A DNA stretch of 64,000 bases from Haemophilus haemolyticus (GCF_003352385.1 NZ_CP031243.1:1802501-1866500), one strand, 5' to 3'; shown: positions 49,482-62,434, counted from the stretch's first letter. Program-made: numbers and translations. The notes: a model not told the origin generated them from the sequence alone.

Positions 49482-50009
49482 ATGGAACAACAACGTATTG
49501 AAGTTGTGGGCAAATTAGGCTCAACCTACGGTATTCGTGGGTGGTTACGTATTTATTCATCAACAGAACAAGCTGAAAGCATTTTTGATTATCAACCTTG
49601 GTTTTTAAAAATCAAAGGTGAGTGGCAGCCAACTGAATTAGAAAACTGGCGTCATCATAATCACGAAATCATCGTTAAATTAAAAGGCGTTGATGATCGT
49701 GAAGCCGCACAAATTTTAGCAAATGTTGAAATCGGTGTGGATTTATCTGTTTTCCCAGAACTAGAAGAAGGCGATTATTACTGGCACGATTTAATTGGTT
49801 GCTCAGTCGTAAACCTAGAAGGTTATACAATGGGAACGGTGACAGAGATGATGGAAACAGGTTCTAATGATGTATTAGTGGTGAAAGCCAATACGAAAGA
49901 TGCTTTTGGAAAACAAGAGCGGTTAATTCCGTTTTTGTATGAACAAGTAGTTAAAAGAGTCGATCTCACCACGAAAACTATTGAAGTGGATTGGGACGCT
50001 GGTTTCTAA
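49482..50009 (+). CDS. rimM: Ribosome maturation factor RimM
   Basis: 175 residues from the ATG at 49482 ([20 protein letters not shown]), with AGGTG upstream; a GTG three codons earlier is less well placed. N-terminal RimM domain ([17 protein letters not shown]) and C-terminal PRC barrel ([20 protein letters not shown]). Assists 16S 3'-domain assembly by binding S19. Confidence 0.95.
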   Translation: MEQQRIEVVGKLGSTYGIRGWLRIYSSTEQAESIFDYQPWFLKIKGEWQPTELENWRHHNHEIIVKLKGVDDREAAQILANVEIGVDLSVFPELEEGDYYWHDLIGCSVVNLEGYTMGTVTEMMETGSNDVLVVKANTKDAFGKQERLIPFLYEQVVKRVDLTTKTIEVDWDAGF

Positions 50010-50046
50010 TCTCAAGTATGCACAAACGTAATGTAGTAGGCTTTTT

Positions 50047-50787
50047 ATGTGGATAGGGGTGATTTCATTATTCCCCGAAATGTTTAAAGCAATTACGGAA
50101 TTTGGGGTTACAGGTAGAGCCGTAAAACATAATCTTCTGCAAGTAGAATGTTGGAATCCAAGAGATTTTACATTCGACAAGCATAAAACCGTAGATGACC
50201 GCCCTTATGGTGGTGGCCCGGGAATGCTGATGATGGTACAACCTTTACGGGATGCGATTCATACTGCAAAAGCAGCGGCAGGAGAAGGCGCAAAGGTGAT
50301 TTACCTTTCGCCACAAGGACGTAAACTCGATCAAGGCGGCGTAACCGATCTTGCTCAAAATCAGAAATTGATTTTAGTATGCGGACGTTACGAAGGTATT
50401 GATGAACGATTGATTCAAACTGAAATTGATGAAGAATGGTCAATCGGCGATTACGTTCTAACTGGTGGGGAATTGCCAGCAATGACATTAATTGATGCTG
50501 TTGCGCGTTTTATTCCTGGTGTATTAGGCAAACAAGCCTCCGCAGAAGAAGATTCTTTTGCAGATGGTTTATTAGATTGCCCGCATTACACCAGACCAGA
50601 AGTGTTAGAAGGATTAACTGTACCACCCGTGCTGATGTCGGGACATCACGAAGAAATTCGTAAATGGCGATTAAAACAATCGCTACAAAGAACCTGGCTC
50701 CGACGCCCTGAGCTCTTAGAAGGCCTAGCTCTGACTGACGAACAACGTAAACTGTTAAAAGAGGCGAAAGCCGAGCATAACAGTTAG
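50047..50787 (+). CDS. trmD: tRNA (guanine37-N1)-methyltransferase
   Basis: 246 residues. [46 protein letters not shown] and [15 protein letters not shown] form the TrmD trefoil-knot AdoMet site. Methylates G37 to prevent frameshifting. Confidence 0.97.
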   Translation: MWIGVISLFPEMFKAITEFGVTGRAVKHNLLQVECWNPRDFTFDKHKTVDDRPYGGGPGMLMMVQPLRDAIHTAKAAAGEGAKVIYLSPQGRKLDQGGVTDLAQNQKLILVCGRYEGIDERLIQTEIDEEWSIGDYVLTGGELPAMTLIDAVARFIPGVLGKQASAEEDSFADGLLDCPHYTRPEVLEGLTVPPVLMSGHHEEIRKWRLKQSLQRTWLRRPELLEGLALTDEQRKLLKEAKAEHNS

Positions 50788-50823
50788 TTTCAGTTACATC
50801 TAGGATCAATAAAGGATCAAACA

Positions 50824-51174
50824 ATGTCTAACATTATCAAACAACTTGAACAAGAACAATTAAAACAAAACGTACCTAGCTTCCGCCCAGGTGATACTTT
50901 AGAAGTTAAAGTATGGGTAGTTGAAGGTAGCAAACGTCGTTTGCAAGCATTCGAAGGCGTGGTTATTGCAATTCGTAACCGTGGCTTGCACTCAGCATTT
51001 ACTTTACGTAAAGTATCTAACGGCGTAGGCGTTGAGCGTGTATTCCAAACTCACTCTCCAGCTGTAGATTCTATCGCTGTTAAACGTAAAGGTGCGGTAC
51101 GTAAAGCTAAACTTTACTACTTACGTGAACGTTCAGGTAAATCAGCTCGTATTAAAGAGCGTTTGGGCGAATAA
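50824..51174 (+). CDS. rplS: 50S ribosomal protein L19
   Basis: 116 residues. [20 protein letters not shown] and [14 protein letters not shown] are L19 hallmarks. Last gene of the operon, 36 bases after trmD, followed by a strong terminator. Confidence 0.98.
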   Translation: MSNIIKQLEQEQLKQNVPSFRPGDTLEVKVWVVEGSKRRLQAFEGVVIAIRNRGLHSAFTLRKVSNGVGVERVFQTHSPAVDSIAVKRKGAVRKAKLYYLRERSGKSARIKERLGE

Positions 51175-51187
51175 TTTCGCAAAGAAA

Positions 51188-51213
51188 AAGGCTTGGGATT
51201 CCAAGCCTTTTTT
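51188..51213 (+). terminator. Rho-independent terminator after rplS
   Basis: AAGGCTTGG/CCAAGCCTT, a 9-bp stem with loop GATT, then a T run. It ends just before the convergent queH stop and may act in both directions. Confidence 0.92.
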
Positions 51214-51225
51214 GTGTTCATCATA

Positions 51226-51963
51226 TTAATCAGCACTATAATACAATTTTCCGATTTCAATTTTTTGACGACCAGTCTCTTCTCGCCATTTATTACTATC
51301 ACGTAAAGAATACACACAGCCGCAATATTCCTGTTGATAAAACCGCTCACGCTTACTAATCTCAATCATGCGTTGCGAGCCACCTTCTTTTCGCCAGTTA
51401 TAATCCCAATAAATAACATCATCATATTTTTCCGCAGCGCGATGCCCACAACCATTGATTTGATTCATATCCTTCCAGCGAGAAATGCCCAGGCAACTAG
51501 TAAATACAGGGAAGCCATGTTCATGAGCATATTCAGCAGCTTTTTCAAAACGCATATCAAAACACATAGTGCAACGAACTCCCCTCTCAGGCTCCCATTC
51601 CATTCCTTTAGCACGATCAAACCAATTTTGACGATCGTAATCTGCATCAATAAATGGAATGCCAAATTTTTGGGCAAAACGAATATTTTCTTCTTTACGA
51701 ATTAAATATTCTTTGAGTGGATGAATGTTCGGATTGTAAAAATAAATCGTAAATTCAATGCCAGATGCAAGGATTGCTTCCATCACTTCACCCGAGCAAG
51801 GCGCACAGCATGAATGTAAAAGGAGTTTATTATGTCCATCTGGCAACTCAAGTTTTTCACGAATAAAAGGTGCATTAGGATCTTTGCGTACCTTTTGTTT
51901 ACGAGTTTTGCCTTGAAAGTTAACCGCACTTTGCTCGGGTTTAGATTGAAGTTCTGTATTCAT
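51226..51963 (-). CDS. queH: Epoxyqueuosine reductase QueH (DUF208)
   Basis: 245 residues. [36 protein letters not shown] and YCGCVYSL supply the conserved cysteine pairs that bind iron-sulfur and a second metal. QueH carries out the last step of queuosine synthesis in tRNA anticodons, replacing QueG. An N-terminal Lys-rich extension (about 1-35) precedes the domain. Confidence 0.9.
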   Translation of the reverse strand: MNTELQSKPEQSAVNFQGKTRKQKVRKDPNAPFIREKLELPDGHNKLLLHSCCAPCSGEVMEAILASGIEFTIYFYNPNIHPLKEYLIRKEENIRFAQKFGIPFIDADYDRQNWFDRAKGMEWEPERGVRCTMCFDMRFEKAAEYAHEHGFPVFTSCLGISRWKDMNQINGCGHRAAEKYDDVIYWDYNWRKEGGSQRMIEISKRERFYQQEYCGCVYSLRDSNKWREETGRQKIEIGKLYYSAD

Positions 51964-52013
51964 AAAGTTTAATTAAAATTAATTGATATCAAGTATATAA
52001 GCTAAATTAATGG

Positions 52014-53003
52014 CTAATAATTTCTATCCACAGACAAATAAGCCAAAGAAATCAATGCCTTCTTATAATCACTGTCTGGCAACATTGCAATTGCATCTAC
52101 TGCTTTTTGAGCCTCTTCTTTCGCACGATTCATTGCATAATCTAAAGACTTATGCTCATCCATAATAGCTAATACTTCATCAATAGCTTCACGTTTACCG
52201 CCTTGCTCTATCGCTTCGCGAATTAAAGCTGCCTGTTGAGCATTACCATGACGCATAGCGTGTAGCAGAGGAAGAGTTGGTTTTCCTTCAGCTAAATCAT
52301 CGCCTACATTTTTACCTAGAGCTTGTGCGTTTGCACTATAATCCAATACATCATCCACGAGCTGAAATGCAGTTCCAAGATAACGCCCATAATCTTGTAA
52401 AGCCTTTTCTTGAGCTTCTGTTCCGCCCGCAACAATTGCCGCAGCCTGACCAGCCACTTCAAACAAACGCGCAGTTTTGCTATAAATGACACGCATATAA
52501 TTAGCTTCGCTCGTTTCGGGATCATTAACATTCATTAACTGCTGAACTTCGCCTTCTGCTAAAACGTTAGTCGCATCGGCCATAATTCCCAAAATCTTCA
52601 ATGACTCTAATTGTGCAACTAATTGAAATGCACGCGTATAAATAAAGTCTCCTACCAGCACACTTGCAGCATTCCCAAATTCTGAATTCGCCGTAGCTCG
52701 CCCACGACGCATATCGGACTCATCCACCACATCATCATGTAGTAAAGAGGCAGTATGAATAAATTCAACAAAAGTAGCACAAGTAATTGAATTAGAGCCT
52801 TCAAACCCTAAAGATCGAGCTGCGAGAACTGCGATCAATGGACGGATCCGCTTACCACCACCTTGAACAATATAAAAACCTAACTGCCCTATTAATGGAA
52901 CATCTGAATTAAGCTGAGCAAGAATATTTTGATTCACTTTTTGCATGTCGGGATCTGCAAGTTTCTGGATCTCGTCTATGCTCATAAGATCTTGTTTCTT
53001 CAT
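52014..53003 (-). CDS. ispB: Octaprenyl diphosphate synthase
   Basis: 329 residues. First aspartate-rich motif DDVVDESD at 90-97 and second FQLVDDVLDYS near 215; GGGKRIRPL binds IPP. Makes the C40 side chain for quinones. Divergent from rplU, as in E. coli. Confidence 0.96.
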   Translation of the reverse strand: MKKQDLMSIDEIQKLADPDMQKVNQNILAQLNSDVPLIGQLGFYIVQGGGKRIRPLIAVLAARSLGFEGSNSITCATFVEFIHTASLLHDDVVDESDMRRGRATANSEFGNAASVLVGDFIYTRAFQLVAQLESLKILGIMADATNVLAEGEVQQLMNVNDPETSEANYMRVIYSKTARLFEVAGQAAAIVAGGTEAQEKALQDYGRYLGTAFQLVDDVLDYSANAQALGKNVGDDLAEGKPTLPLLHAMRHGNAQQAALIREAIEQGGKREAIDEVLAIMDEHKSLDYAMNRAKEEAQKAVDAIAMLPDSDYKKALISLAYLSVDRNY

Positions 53004-53114
53004 TTTTTCATCAATTATTAGTCAAAAGTGCGGTGCATTTTACCCGAATTTTCAGACTTTCTGAAATCAATCCGCAAATGAAGGGAATTTTTTTATTTTA
53101 TTGTAAATAAATTC

Positions 53115-53143
53115 TTGCCATAAGTAGGATTTTTCCGTAGAAT
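53115..53143 (+). promoter_or_regulatory. Probable promoter of rplU-rpmA
   Basis: TTGCCA (53115-53120) and TAGAAT (53138-53143) with a 17-bp spacer, about 75 bases ahead of rplU. Confidence 0.6.
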
Positions 53144-53216
53144 TTGCGACCTATTTATATGAATTTTTAAGTGTGGACTGCTAAAGAGCAGGGAAACACA
53201 ATTAAGCGGAGTATTT

Positions 53217-53528
53217 ATGTACGCAGTTTTCCAAAGTGGCGGTAAACAACACCGTGTGAGCGAAGGTCAAGTTGTTCGTTTAGAAAAACTTGAACTTGCA
53301 ACTGGCGCAACAGTTGAGTTCGATTCTGTGTTGATGGTCGTTAATGGTGAAGATGTTAAAATCGGTGCACCAGTAGTTGCTGGCGCAAAAGTAGTGGCTG
53401 AAGTCGTTGCACAAGGTCGTGGCGAGAAAGTTAAAATCGTTAAATTCCGTCGTCGCAAACACAGCCGTAAACAACAAGGTCATCGTCAGTGGTTCACAGA
53501 AGTGAAAATCACTGGGATTCAAGCATAA
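53217..53528 (+). CDS. rplU: 50S ribosomal protein L21
   Basis: 103 residues. [20 protein letters not shown] and [19 protein letters not shown] are L21 signatures. Paired with rpmA 20 bases downstream. Confidence 0.98.
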   Translation: MYAVFQSGGKQHRVSEGQVVRLEKLELATGATVEFDSVLMVVNGEDVKIGAPVVAGAKVVAEVVAQGRGEKVKIVKFRRRKHSRKQQGHRQWFTEVKITGIQA

Positions 53529-53548
53529 TTTCAGAGGAGATCAAGTAG

Positions 53549-53806
53549 ATGGCAACTAAAAAAGCTGGTGGTTCAACTCGTAACGGTCGCGATTCTGAAG
53601 CTAAACGCCTTGGTGTTAAACGTTTCGGTGGCGAATCTGTATTAGCAGGTAGCATCATTGTTCGTCAACGTGGTACTAAATTCCACGCAGGTAACAACGT
53701 AGGTATGGGGAAAGACCACACCTTATTCGCAACTGCAGATGGTAAAGTTAAATTTGAAGTAAAAGGCGAGAAAAGCCGTAAATACGTAAGTATTGTTACT
53801 GAATAA
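53549..53806 (+). CDS. rpmA: 50S ribosomal protein L27
   Basis: 85 residues. [20 protein letters not shown] and [11 protein letters not shown], then the [19 protein letters not shown] segment. The N-terminal arm reaches the peptidyl-transferase centre. Confidence 0.98.
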   Translation: MATKKAGGSTRNGRDSEAKRLGVKRFGGESVLAGSIIVRQRGTKFHAGNNVGMGKDHTLFATADGKVKFEVKGEKSRKYVSIVTE

Positions 53807-53825
53807 TTTAAAATCTATTCGATTG

Positions 53826-53857
53826 AAACGCCCTACAATTTTGTGGGGCGTTTTGTC
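53826..53857 (+). terminator. Rho-independent terminator after rpmA
   Basis: AAACGCCCTACA pairs with TGTGGGGCGTTT (12 pairs, one G-U) across a 4-base loop, then TTGTCTTTT. Confidence 0.88.
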
Positions 53858-53886
53858 TTTTTTAATTTCACATAAGCGAGCAAGCA

Positions 53887-54807
53887 ATGAAACAACAACC
53901 TATATTAGGCTTTACCTTTGCGCTTATTACCGCTATGGCTTGGGGATCCTTACCTATCGCCCTAAAACAAGCTTTGTCTGTAATGAACGCACAAACTATC
54001 GTATGGTATCGTTTTATTGTAGCCGCAATCTCATTATTAGCTCTACTTGCTTATAAAAAGAAATTACCTGAACCAATGAAAGTCGGTCAATATGCTTGGC
54101 TTGCTCTTATTGGGGTAATTGGCCTTACCGGCAATTTTCTATTATTTAGTAGTTCGCTGAATTATATTGAACCTTCAGTTGCACAAATTTTTATTCATTT
54201 ATCCTCTTTTGGAATGCTCATCTGTGGTGTACTGATCTTCAAAGAAAAATTGGGGTTGCACCAAAAGATTGGACTTTTCTTATTGTTAATTGGTTTAGGC
54301 TTATTCTTTAATGATCGTTTTGATGTATTTGCTGGACTAAATCAGTATTCAACAGGTGTCATCTTAAGCGTAGCAGGATCCCTTATTTGGGTCGCTTATG
54401 GAATGGCGCAAAAATTAATGTTGCGTAAATTTAATTCACAACAAATCTTGCTAATGATGTATTTAGGTTGTGCCATAGCCTTTATGCCGATGGCTGAATT
54501 CTCGCAAGTACAAGAACTCACACCTTTAGCTCTGATTTGTTTTATTTACTGCTGTGTAAATACCTTAATTGGATATGGCTCTTATGCGGAAGCACTTAAT
54601 CGTTGGGATGTATCAAAAGTCAGTGTTGTTATCACACTTGTACCTCTTTTCACAATACTATTTTCCCATATTGCCCATTATTTTAGCCCAGCAGATTTTG
54701 CGGCACCAGAATTGAATAACATTAGCTATATTGGCGCATTTGTTGTAGTATGCGGGGCAATTTTATCCGCGATTGGACATAAATTATTACCGCATAAAAC
54801 TCATTAA
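53887..54807 (+). CDS. EamA-family transporter
   Basis: 306 residues with ten hydrophobic segments in two EamA repeats. GFTFALITAMAWGSLPIALK opens the first, and GVILSVAGSLIWVAYGMAQK the second. Between the L21-L27 terminator and obgE, in the same direction as obgE, as in several gamma-proteobacteria. An uptake signal lies just after the stop codon. Substrate unknown. Confidence 0.85.
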   Translation: MKQQPILGFTFALITAMAWGSLPIALKQALSVMNAQTIVWYRFIVAAISLLALLAYKKKLPEPMKVGQYAWLALIGVIGLTGNFLLFSSSLNYIEPSVAQIFIHLSSFGMLICGVLIFKEKLGLHQKIGLFLLLIGLGLFFNDRFDVFAGLNQYSTGVILSVAGSLIWVAYGMAQKLMLRKFNSQQILLMMYLGCAIAFMPMAEFSQVQELTPLALICFIYCCVNTLIGYGSYAEALNRWDVSKVSVVITLVPLFTILFSHIAHYFSPADFAAPELNNISYIGAFVVVCGAILSAIGHKLLPHKTH

Positions 54808-56007
<1,200 letters not shown>

Positions 56008-56038
56008 GAAGGTCTAACTTTATAAACATTAAAAATTT

Positions 56039-56069
56039 AAAAGCACCTAAACTACTTTAGGTGCTTTTT
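56039..56069. terminator. Bidirectional terminator between obgE and ndk
   Basis: AAAAGCACCTAAA/TTTAGGTGCTTTT, a perfect 13-bp stem with a 4-base loop and flanking A and T runs on either side; serves both convergent genes. Confidence 0.93.
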
Positions 56070-56077
56070 ACTATCAA

Positions 56078-56500
56078 TCAACGCTCAAAAATTTCAGAAT
56101 CAGTAAAAAAATAAGTAATTTCACGATTTGCACTTTCCACACTATCCGAACCATGAACTGAATTCTCACGCTGACTTAATGCAAAATCTTTACGAATTGT
56201 ACCTTCTGCTGCAATTTCTGGATTCGTTGTACCAATCAAAGTGCGGTAATCTTTCACTGCATTTTCTTTTTCAAGTACAGAAACCACTATCGGTGAAGAC
56301 ATCATATAATCAACTAAAGGAGCAAAAAATTCTTTTCCTTGATGCTCTGCATAAAAGCCTTCAGCCTGCTCACGAGTTAAGCGTACCATTTTAGAAGCTA
56401 TGATTTTAAAGCCATTTTGCTCAAAACGAGTTAAGATCGCCCCAATTAGATTGCGCTTTACCGCATCAGGTTTAATAATCGAAAAAGTTCTTTCTGTCAT
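56078..56500 (-). CDS. ndk: Nucleoside diphosphate kinase
   Basis: 140 residues from 56500 ([17 protein letters not shown]); a tandem ATG at 56503 is possible. Active-site His116 in [10 protein letters not shown]. Transfers gamma-phosphate between nucleotides. The C-terminal [10 protein letters not shown] is usual. Divides from pepB by a few bases on the same strand. Confidence 0.97.
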   Translation of the reverse strand: MTERTFSIIKPDAVKRNLIGAILTRFEQNGFKIIASKMVRLTREQAEGFYAEHQGKEFFAPLVDYMMSSPIVVSVLEKENAVKDYRTLIGTTNPEIAAEGTIRKDFALSQRENSVHGSDSVESANREITYFFTDSEIFER

Positions 56501-56509
56501 CATATCTCC

Positions 56510-57814
56510 TTACTTCAATGATTTTGATAACATTAAATTTGCTAAAGTTTGCACACCAATCCCTGTTGCCCCAACAGCCCATAAATCACTACCAGATTTA
56601 CGATAAGTCGCGGAACAATCAATATGCAACCAATTTTGCTGATAATTTTTTACAAAATACGATAAAAATGCCGTTGCAGTGCTTGCTCCAGCTCCAACTG
56701 GAACCGAACCAATATTAGCAATATCGGCAAAAGATGAATTAATTTGTGAACGATGAAAATCTTCAAATGGTAAACGCCAGAAGGGTTCATTTTCTGCTTG
56801 TGCTGATTGGAAAAGATTCTTCACGAGATCATCATCCATAGATAATACCGAATGATAGTCATTTCCTACTGCCACTTTTGCAGCCCCAGTTAAAGTCGCA
56901 CAATCAATAATAAAACCTGGATTTTGGTTATCAGCCTCAATTAATCCATCGGCCAACACCAAACGACCTTCAGCGTCAGTATTGAGCACTTCTGCTGTCA
57001 CGCCATTTTTATAAGTAATAATATCACCCAGTTTAAATGCATTATTGCTTACCAAATTTTCTGCGCAACATAAATACAGTTTAACGCGTTGATTTAATCC
57101 ACGAGCGATAGCAAAACCTAAAGCCCCCGTTAATAGTGCAGCACCGCCCATATCAGTACGCATTGTGCTCATTCCATCACTTGGTTTAATGCTGTAACCA
57201 CCACTGTCAAAAGTAATTCCCTTGCCAACCAAACAAGCTAACACAGGCGCATTCGGATCTTGTGCTGGATTGAAATCTAGTTGCAACATGGCTGGTAAGT
57301 TAATAGAGCCTTTACCCACAGTCCAAATTCCATGATAACTTTGTTGCTCAAGTTCCTCACCTGAAATAATCTTAAAACTTACCGCACTTTTTTCATTATA
57401 AATGTCCGCTTGGTTTAAGATAAATTCAGCTGCACGTTCTGCTAATTTTACTGGTGTTAGGCTTTGTGCCGGCTCATTAATAATTCCACGCACAAAATCA
57501 CTACATTCGATACGCGCCAATAATTCATCTTGTAGATCATGATCCAAATGAGGAAACTCAATCGCGTAATCTTGTTTTGCGGTATAAAAACCTTGATAAA
57601 ACGCCCAGCAAAATTCTAAATCCCATCTTTCACCGACTAATTCCACATCTTTAATTCCCTGCCCACGCAATTTACGAGCAGCTTGTTGAACTAAAGTGCG
57701 GTCAGTTTTTTCATTATTTTTTAAATGAATCGTAGTTTTATTAGAGTCAAAGCTCAAAATAGCATTTTTTCCCCAAGCGTCAGTGGCTAACGCATTTGAA
57801 ATCGTGATTTGCAT
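56510..57814 (-). CDS. pepB: Aminopeptidase B (M17 family)
   Basis: 434 residues from 57814 (MQITISNAL); the ATG at 57829 would place the GGGGAAG ribosome site inside the gene. Two-zinc M17 motifs: [15 protein letters not shown] and [14 protein letters not shown], with MRTDMGGAA between. Cleaves N-terminal residues from peptides in the cytoplasm. Ends 6 bases before the ndk start. Confidence 0.95.
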   Translation of the reverse strand: MQITISNALATDAWGKNAILSFDSNKTTIHLKNNEKTDRTLVQQAARKLRGQGIKDVELVGERWDLEFCWAFYQGFYTAKQDYAIEFPHLDHDLQDELLARIECSDFVRGIINEPAQSLTPVKLAERAAEFILNQADIYNEKSAVSFKIISGEELEQQSYHGIWTVGKGSINLPAMLQLDFNPAQDPNAPVLACLVGKGITFDSGGYSIKPSDGMSTMRTDMGGAALLTGALGFAIARGLNQRVKLYLCCAENLVSNNAFKLGDIITYKNGVTAEVLNTDAEGRLVLADGLIEADNQNPGFIIDCATLTGAAKVAVGNDYHSVLSMDDDLVKNLFQSAQAENEPFWRLPFEDFHRSQINSSFADIANIGSVPVGAGASTATAFLSYFVKNYQQNWLHIDCSATYRKSGSDLWAVGATGIGVQTLANLMLSKSLK

Positions 57815-57961
57815 ATCTTCCCCATACATAAAACAAAAAGGATTAAAAAACTATACCAGTTTTATACCTAATTTCACATCATTCAATCATGAATAACAAG
57901 CATTTTACAAATATTTAAGGTAGAATCTACAAAATTTAAGTTTGCACATGCTTTTATTCGT

Positions 57962-59182
57962 ATGATTCAAGAAAAACATCTAACGTTTACAATTAACCTC
58001 TTAGTTTCTCTATTTTTCTTAACCGTTTTGATCATTCCAAAGGGTTATAATTATGCACCAATAATATTAAGCACGATTGGATTGATTTATTTCATACCAT
58101 TAAAGAAAAAACTATCTTTTAGCTCTGAAGATAAAAAACTAATTTTTTCTTTTTTATTTTATTTCTTCACATTCTTATTATCTATCATTATCAATAAAGA
58201 TGGGATTAGAGAAATAGATAATCCAAGCCGACTTCTTTTATTCATTCCCCTACTACTTTTATTCAAAAACTTTCCAATAAAAAGGAAAACAATTTTATAT
58301 GCGATTCCTTCTAGTGCATTAATTACTGGATGTGTTGCGTTATTTCAGAAGTTTGCATTAGGATATGAAAAACCATTTCCTGAAACAATGCATATACAAA
58401 TGGGTGATATCGCCATATCTTTAGCAATATCAAGTCTTATTATTAGTATCTATTTTTCTATAAAAAAAGAATATAAATCAGCACTATTTGGAATGATTGG
58501 TCTGATACTAGCTGTAAGTACTAGTGCGCTATCTGGGGCTAGAGGTGGATGGATTGGCTTCCCTATTGTATTTTTTATTGTTTTAGTTCTATATAGAAAA
58601 TATATTAATAGAAAATTAATTCTATCTTTATTTATAATAACCACCCTGGGATTTTCCACATTACTTTCAAGCTCTAAATTTGGAGTTGAGCAACGTTATA
58701 ATGAAGCAAAATCAGATATCATTAATTACTTTGAAGAAAGTAATAAAGATACATCCTTAGGGGCTCGCTTTGATATGTGGGAAAATGCATTAATTGCTAT
58801 TAAGGAAGCACCTATATTTGGCCATGGTAGTGAAGGATACAACCAATTTAGAGATCGACAAGTGAGCTCAGGACAAATGGCTAAAACAACTTTAGGCTTT
58901 AAAAGTTTACATAACCAATATTTAGAATCGTGGGTGAAACGAGGGGTAATTGGATTTATAGGCTTAATTTTTGTTATTCTAATACCATTATTTTTCTTTA
59001 TTAAAAATTTAAATACTGAAAATTTAGAAATAAAATGCATTACTATCCTAGGGATTACACATATTATTTCTCACCTATTCTTTTTCACGAGTCAATCATT
59101 TTTAGCCCATAATTCAGGTAATATATTTTATTTTTTTACCTTCCTTATATTTTATTGCCTAACTAAACGAAAACAAACTTAA
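57962..59182 (+). CDS. O-antigen ligase-like membrane protein (WaaL/Wzy_C family)
   Basis: 406 residues, strongly AT-rich, about ten to twelve transmembrane segments. The Wzy_C domain (about 170-370) has SALSGARGGWIGF and the periplasmic-loop HNQYLESWVKRG with the conserved His. Members ligate undecaprenyl-linked oligosaccharide to lipid A-core, or polymerise it. Convergent with the rffG-wbaP operon, which makes the lipid-linked glycan, supporting a ligase role for an O-antigen-like addition to lipooligosaccharide. Confidence 0.8.
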   Translation: MIQEKHLTFTINLLVSLFFLTVLIIPKGYNYAPIILSTIGLIYFIPLKKKLSFSSEDKKLIFSFLFYFFTFLLSIIINKDGIREIDNPSRLLLFIPLLLLFKNFPIKRKTILYAIPSSALITGCVALFQKFALGYEKPFPETMHIQMGDIAISLAISSLIISIYFSIKKEYKSALFGMIGLILAVSTSALSGARGGWIGFPIVFFIVLVLYRKYINRKLILSLFIITTLGFSTLLSSSKFGVEQRYNEAKSDIINYFEESNKDTSLGARFDMWENALIAIKEAPIFGHGSEGYNQFRDRQVSSGQMAKTTLGFKSLHNQYLESWVKRGVIGFIGLIFVILIPLFFFIKNLNTENLEIKCITILGITHIISHLFFFTSQSFLAHNSGNIFYFFTFLIFYCLTKRKQT

Positions 59183-59193
59183 ATAATAAGATA

Positions 59194-60237
59194 TCAGGTA
59201 TTATCCTCTTTTAGTTTATTTTGATTAAGGTTTCTATTACACAAGTACAATGTTACCGTCTGACGAAGTCCTTGTTCAAAGGTTATTTGTGGTTGCCAAC
59301 CTAATTCTGCATGAATTTTAGAACAATCCAATGAATATCGCACATCGTGACCAGGTCGGTCTTTTACAAAAGTTATTAAATCTTCGTAATACTTAATGTG
59401 ATTAGGCTTATTTGGTGCAAGTTCTTCGAGTAATTGGCAAATGGTTTTAACCACTTCAAGGTTTGTTTTTTCACAATTTCCACCGATATTATAGTTTTCT
59501 CCAACTCGACCTTTTGTCAAAACTAAATATAAAGCTTGAACATGATCTTCCACAAATAACCAATCACGAATTTGCTGCCCATCACCATAAATTGGCAAAG
59601 GCTTTCCCATCACAGCATTTGAAATCATTAAAGGGATAAGCTTTTCAGCATGTTGATAAGCCCCATAGTTATTGGAGCTGTTTGTGATAATCACCGGCAA
59701 ACTATAAGTACGATGCCAAGCGTGAACCAAATGGTCACTTGCTGCTTTTGAGGCAGAATAAGGACTACTCGGATGATAAGGGGAATGTTCAGTAAAGGCG
59801 GGATCAGAAAGGGATAAATCCCCGTACACTTCATCTGTAGAAATATGGTGGTATCGAAAGGCAGATTTTTTAGCTTCGTCTAAGGTATGCCAATAATTCT
59901 TAGCAACCTCTAACAACGTATAAGTACCAACAATATTGGTTTGAATAAAATCAGCCGCTCCCGAAATAGAACGATCGACATGACTTTCTGCCGCCAAATG
60001 CATCACTGCATCTGGCTGATATTTCTCGAAAACGCTTTCTATCGCCTTAAGATCACAAATATCAATTTGCTCAAAAGCATAGCGAGGATTATTTTCTACC
60101 TCTTTCAAAGCGGATTGATTTGCCGCATAGGTCAGTTTATCAATATTAATAACAGAATCTTGAGTATGGTTAATGATATATCGAATAAGGGCGGAACCGA
60201 TGAAGCCGGAACCGCCGGTGATGAGGATTCGCGTCAT
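59194..60237 (-). CDS. rffG: dTDP-glucose 4,6-dehydratase
   Basis: 347 residues. Rossmann [14 protein letters not shown] at the N-terminus, [20 protein letters not shown] with the catalytic Asp-Glu, and the YSASKA motif. Yields dTDP-4-keto-6-deoxyglucose for unusual sugars. Its ATG overlaps the wbaP stop (TAATG), so the two are coupled. No partner rmlA is in view. Confidence 0.93.
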   Translation of the reverse strand: MTRILITGGSGFIGSALIRYIINHTQDSVINIDKLTYAANQSALKEVENNPRYAFEQIDICDLKAIESVFEKYQPDAVMHLAAESHVDRSISGAADFIQTNIVGTYTLLEVAKNYWHTLDEAKKSAFRYHHISTDEVYGDLSLSDPAFTEHSPYHPSSPYSASKAASDHLVHAWHRTYSLPVIITNSSNNYGAYQHAEKLIPLMISNAVMGKPLPIYGDGQQIRDWLFVEDHVQALYLVLTKGRVGENYNIGGNCEKTNLEVVKTICQLLEELAPNKPNHIKYYEDLITFVKDRPGHDVRYSLDCSKIHAELGWQPQITFEQGLRQTVTLYLCNRNLNQNKLKEDNT

Positions 60238-61652
60238 TAATAGGCCCCAGTTTTCTTACAAACCACTTTGACAGTTTTAAGCAAAATCACAATATCATTC
60301 CATAGAGACCAGTTTTTAGCATACCAAGTATCGAAATAAACTCGTGTATCATAGCTCACATTATTTCGCCCACTGATTTGCCATAAGCCTGTCATTCCAG
60401 GTTTAGCCATAAGGTAATAATCTACATCTTCTTGATAGTAAGGTAATTCCTCTTTTACAATTGGACGGGGGCCAACTAAACTCATCTCACCTTTAAGCAC
60501 GTTCCAGAGTTGCGGTAACTCATCTAAACTGCTTCCTCTTAGCCATTTGCCAATAGGCGTAATTCGCGGATCATTTTTAAGCTTAAAATCGGTTTCCCAT
60601 TCTAATCTAGCACTTTCATCCGTTGCTAAAAGTTTTTCTAACACTTCATCGGAATTATTTACCATCGTTCTAAACTTCAAGCATTTGAATTTCTTTTTGT
60701 GCTGACCAATTCTTGAATGCTCGTATATGAAATTACCGCCATCTCTTGTGATTATAAAATATAAAGGAATACAAAATGGTAACAATAAAAGTAAGAGAAA
60801 AGATGAACCTAAGATATCAAAGGTTCTTTTAATAATCTTAGATGAACGTTTGGCTAAATTATTATTCACTCGGAAAAGCACTATTTCTTGGCTGAATAAA
60901 AAGGACATATCTGTACCATAGAGCGGAATACCGCGAAAATCAGGAATGATAGATATCGAGCGACAACCTTTACGAATTAAATAACGCAACCAAAAATCTT
61001 GTTTGGCTTTATTTTCTTCATCAATCGCTAGAATAAACTGAGTAAATTCGGATGAAACCACTTTCATTAGCAGCTCAGGGTTATGGCGCATGACGGGAAC
61101 ACCCTCAATAAACTCTGAATGATAATCTTCCGTTGTCACAAATAATTTTATGTCGAATCCTAAATACGATTCATTATTTAAGGCGTTAAATACTTCTTTA
61201 GCATTTTTTCCATTGCCAATAATGATCGTTTCTTTCAAATATATTCCACTTTTTATCAAAAGCTTTTTTACAATAATCCTGAAAAAAGGAAACCCTACAA
61301 AGATACAAATCCAAGCCATGGACCAGAAATAACGGGAAACATATAGACGAGAAAAAGCAACAATCGCCAATTCAATAATAAAAAGAATCGATAAGGTACG
61401 GATAATTTCTTTTAATTCAAACCAAAACGGTTTGCGGTAAGTATAGTGCCGTAATCGTATCCAAAACCATAACACACCAGCGAAAGATACACAGGCATGA
61501 ATCAATACATAGGCATTAAATTCTTCCAAAGGAAAATAAAAACGGCCGCCATGAGTGATATCTAACACTTCATAAGCAATAAATAATGAACTGAAAAGTG
61601 TTAAAAAATCAGTAGCTAACAAAATAAATTTACACCACGTAATTTTATGCAT
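60237..61652 (-). CDS. wbaP: Undecaprenyl-phosphate hexose-1-phosphate transferase (WbaP family)
   Basis: 471 residues. The N-terminal ~270 residues have four or five membrane helices and a CoA-binding-like domain; the C-terminal bacterial sugar transferase domain has [50 protein letters not shown] and [13 protein letters not shown]. Starts lipid-linked oligosaccharide by moving a sugar phosphate (galactose in WbaP) to undecaprenyl phosphate. First committed gene of the locus in this strand order. Confidence 0.92.
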   Translation of the reverse strand: MHKITWCKFILLATDFLTLFSSLFIAYEVLDITHGGRFYFPLEEFNAYVLIHACVSFAGVLWFWIRLRHYTYRKPFWFELKEIIRTLSILFIIELAIVAFSRLYVSRYFWSMAWICIFVGFPFFRIIVKKLLIKSGIYLKETIIIGNGKNAKEVFNALNNESYLGFDIKLFVTTEDYHSEFIEGVPVMRHNPELLMKVVSSEFTQFILAIDEENKAKQDFWLRYLIRKGCRSISIIPDFRGIPLYGTDMSFLFSQEIVLFRVNNNLAKRSSKIIKRTFDILGSSFLLLLLLPFCIPLYFIITRDGGNFIYEHSRIGQHKKKFKCLKFRTMVNNSDEVLEKLLATDESARLEWETDFKLKNDPRITPIGKWLRGSSLDELPQLWNVLKGEMSLVGPRPIVKEELPYYQEDVDYYLMAKPGMTGLWQISGRNNVSYDTRVYFDTWYAKNWSLWNDIVILLKTVKVVCKKTGAY

Positions 61653-61662
61653 AGTGAAATCC

Positions 61663-62433
61663 TTATCTTAAAAATTTTCGTTTTAATAAATTAATCGCTT
61701 TTTTTAACAAATTCTCGCCTTCTAAATTAACTACCGGAATTTCACAAAACTTTAACTGATGATGAACCAACCAAACATTAAATAGGCGCTCGGCAATAAA
61801 ACCAAATACTCTTTTTTGGTAGCTATCATACTGTGTGATATCTATTCGCTTTTCTAATTCAAACAAAATAGGGAAAAGCCACTTACAGTATTCTGATGCT
61901 TTCTCTGATGACATGACAAACATATTATAAATATGAATTTTTCGGCCTTGCATCACGGTATCAAAACTCTTTAAATATTCAGGTTGCAATTCAATGATAA
62001 TGTCTCTTGTGAGATCAAGATCTTTGATATGATGTGCGTGTTGGTAATGAGAGTAAATTGATTCGATAAAATAATTCCGTTTTCTAGGTAAAATTACATC
62101 GTACTTTTCTAAAATGGCTAACAGTTCTGACTCTGAGGCAATTTGTTTTTTCTTCAAATATAATGTTTTACCCAAAAAATAGCGGCGATAATGCACCAAC
62201 CCTACATATTCATTATTTTCAAATACGCCGTTTTTCCAAGCCCAATAAAGCCCTGTTAATTCACAAAAACTACTATTTTTTTCAGCAATATTTACACCTG
62301 AATTATCTTGGTAAAAGCCCTCATTTTTTAGACCGCTAGCAATCTTTCCTCCTACAAACAGCGGGCGATAGCATGCAGAATCTGGAAACTCATAGTCTTT
62401 ATGCGTAATCACTAATACAGTAAGCTTTTGCAT
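61663..62433 (-). CDS. DUF4422-family glycosyltransferase-like protein
   Basis: 256 residues. TVLVITHKDYEFPDSACYRP at the start, LTGLYWAWKN and VGLVHYRRYF in the middle are marks of the DUF4422 family found in capsule and LPS loci and likely to be glycosyltransferases. AT-rich. 10 bases ahead of wbaP and one base after the GT2 gene, so one operon. Sugar specificity unknown. Confidence 0.8.
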   Translation of the reverse strand: MQKLTVLVITHKDYEFPDSACYRPLFVGGKIASGLKNEGFYQDNSGVNIAEKNSSFCELTGLYWAWKNGVFENNEYVGLVHYRRYFLGKTLYLKKKQIASESELLAILEKYDVILPRKRNYFIESIYSHYQHAHHIKDLDLTRDIIIELQPEYLKSFDTVMQGRKIHIYNMFVMSSEKASEYCKWLFPILFELEKRIDITQYDSYQKRVFGFIAERLFNVWLVHHQLKFCEIPVVNLEGENLLKKAINLLKRKFLR

Positions 62434-62434
62434 A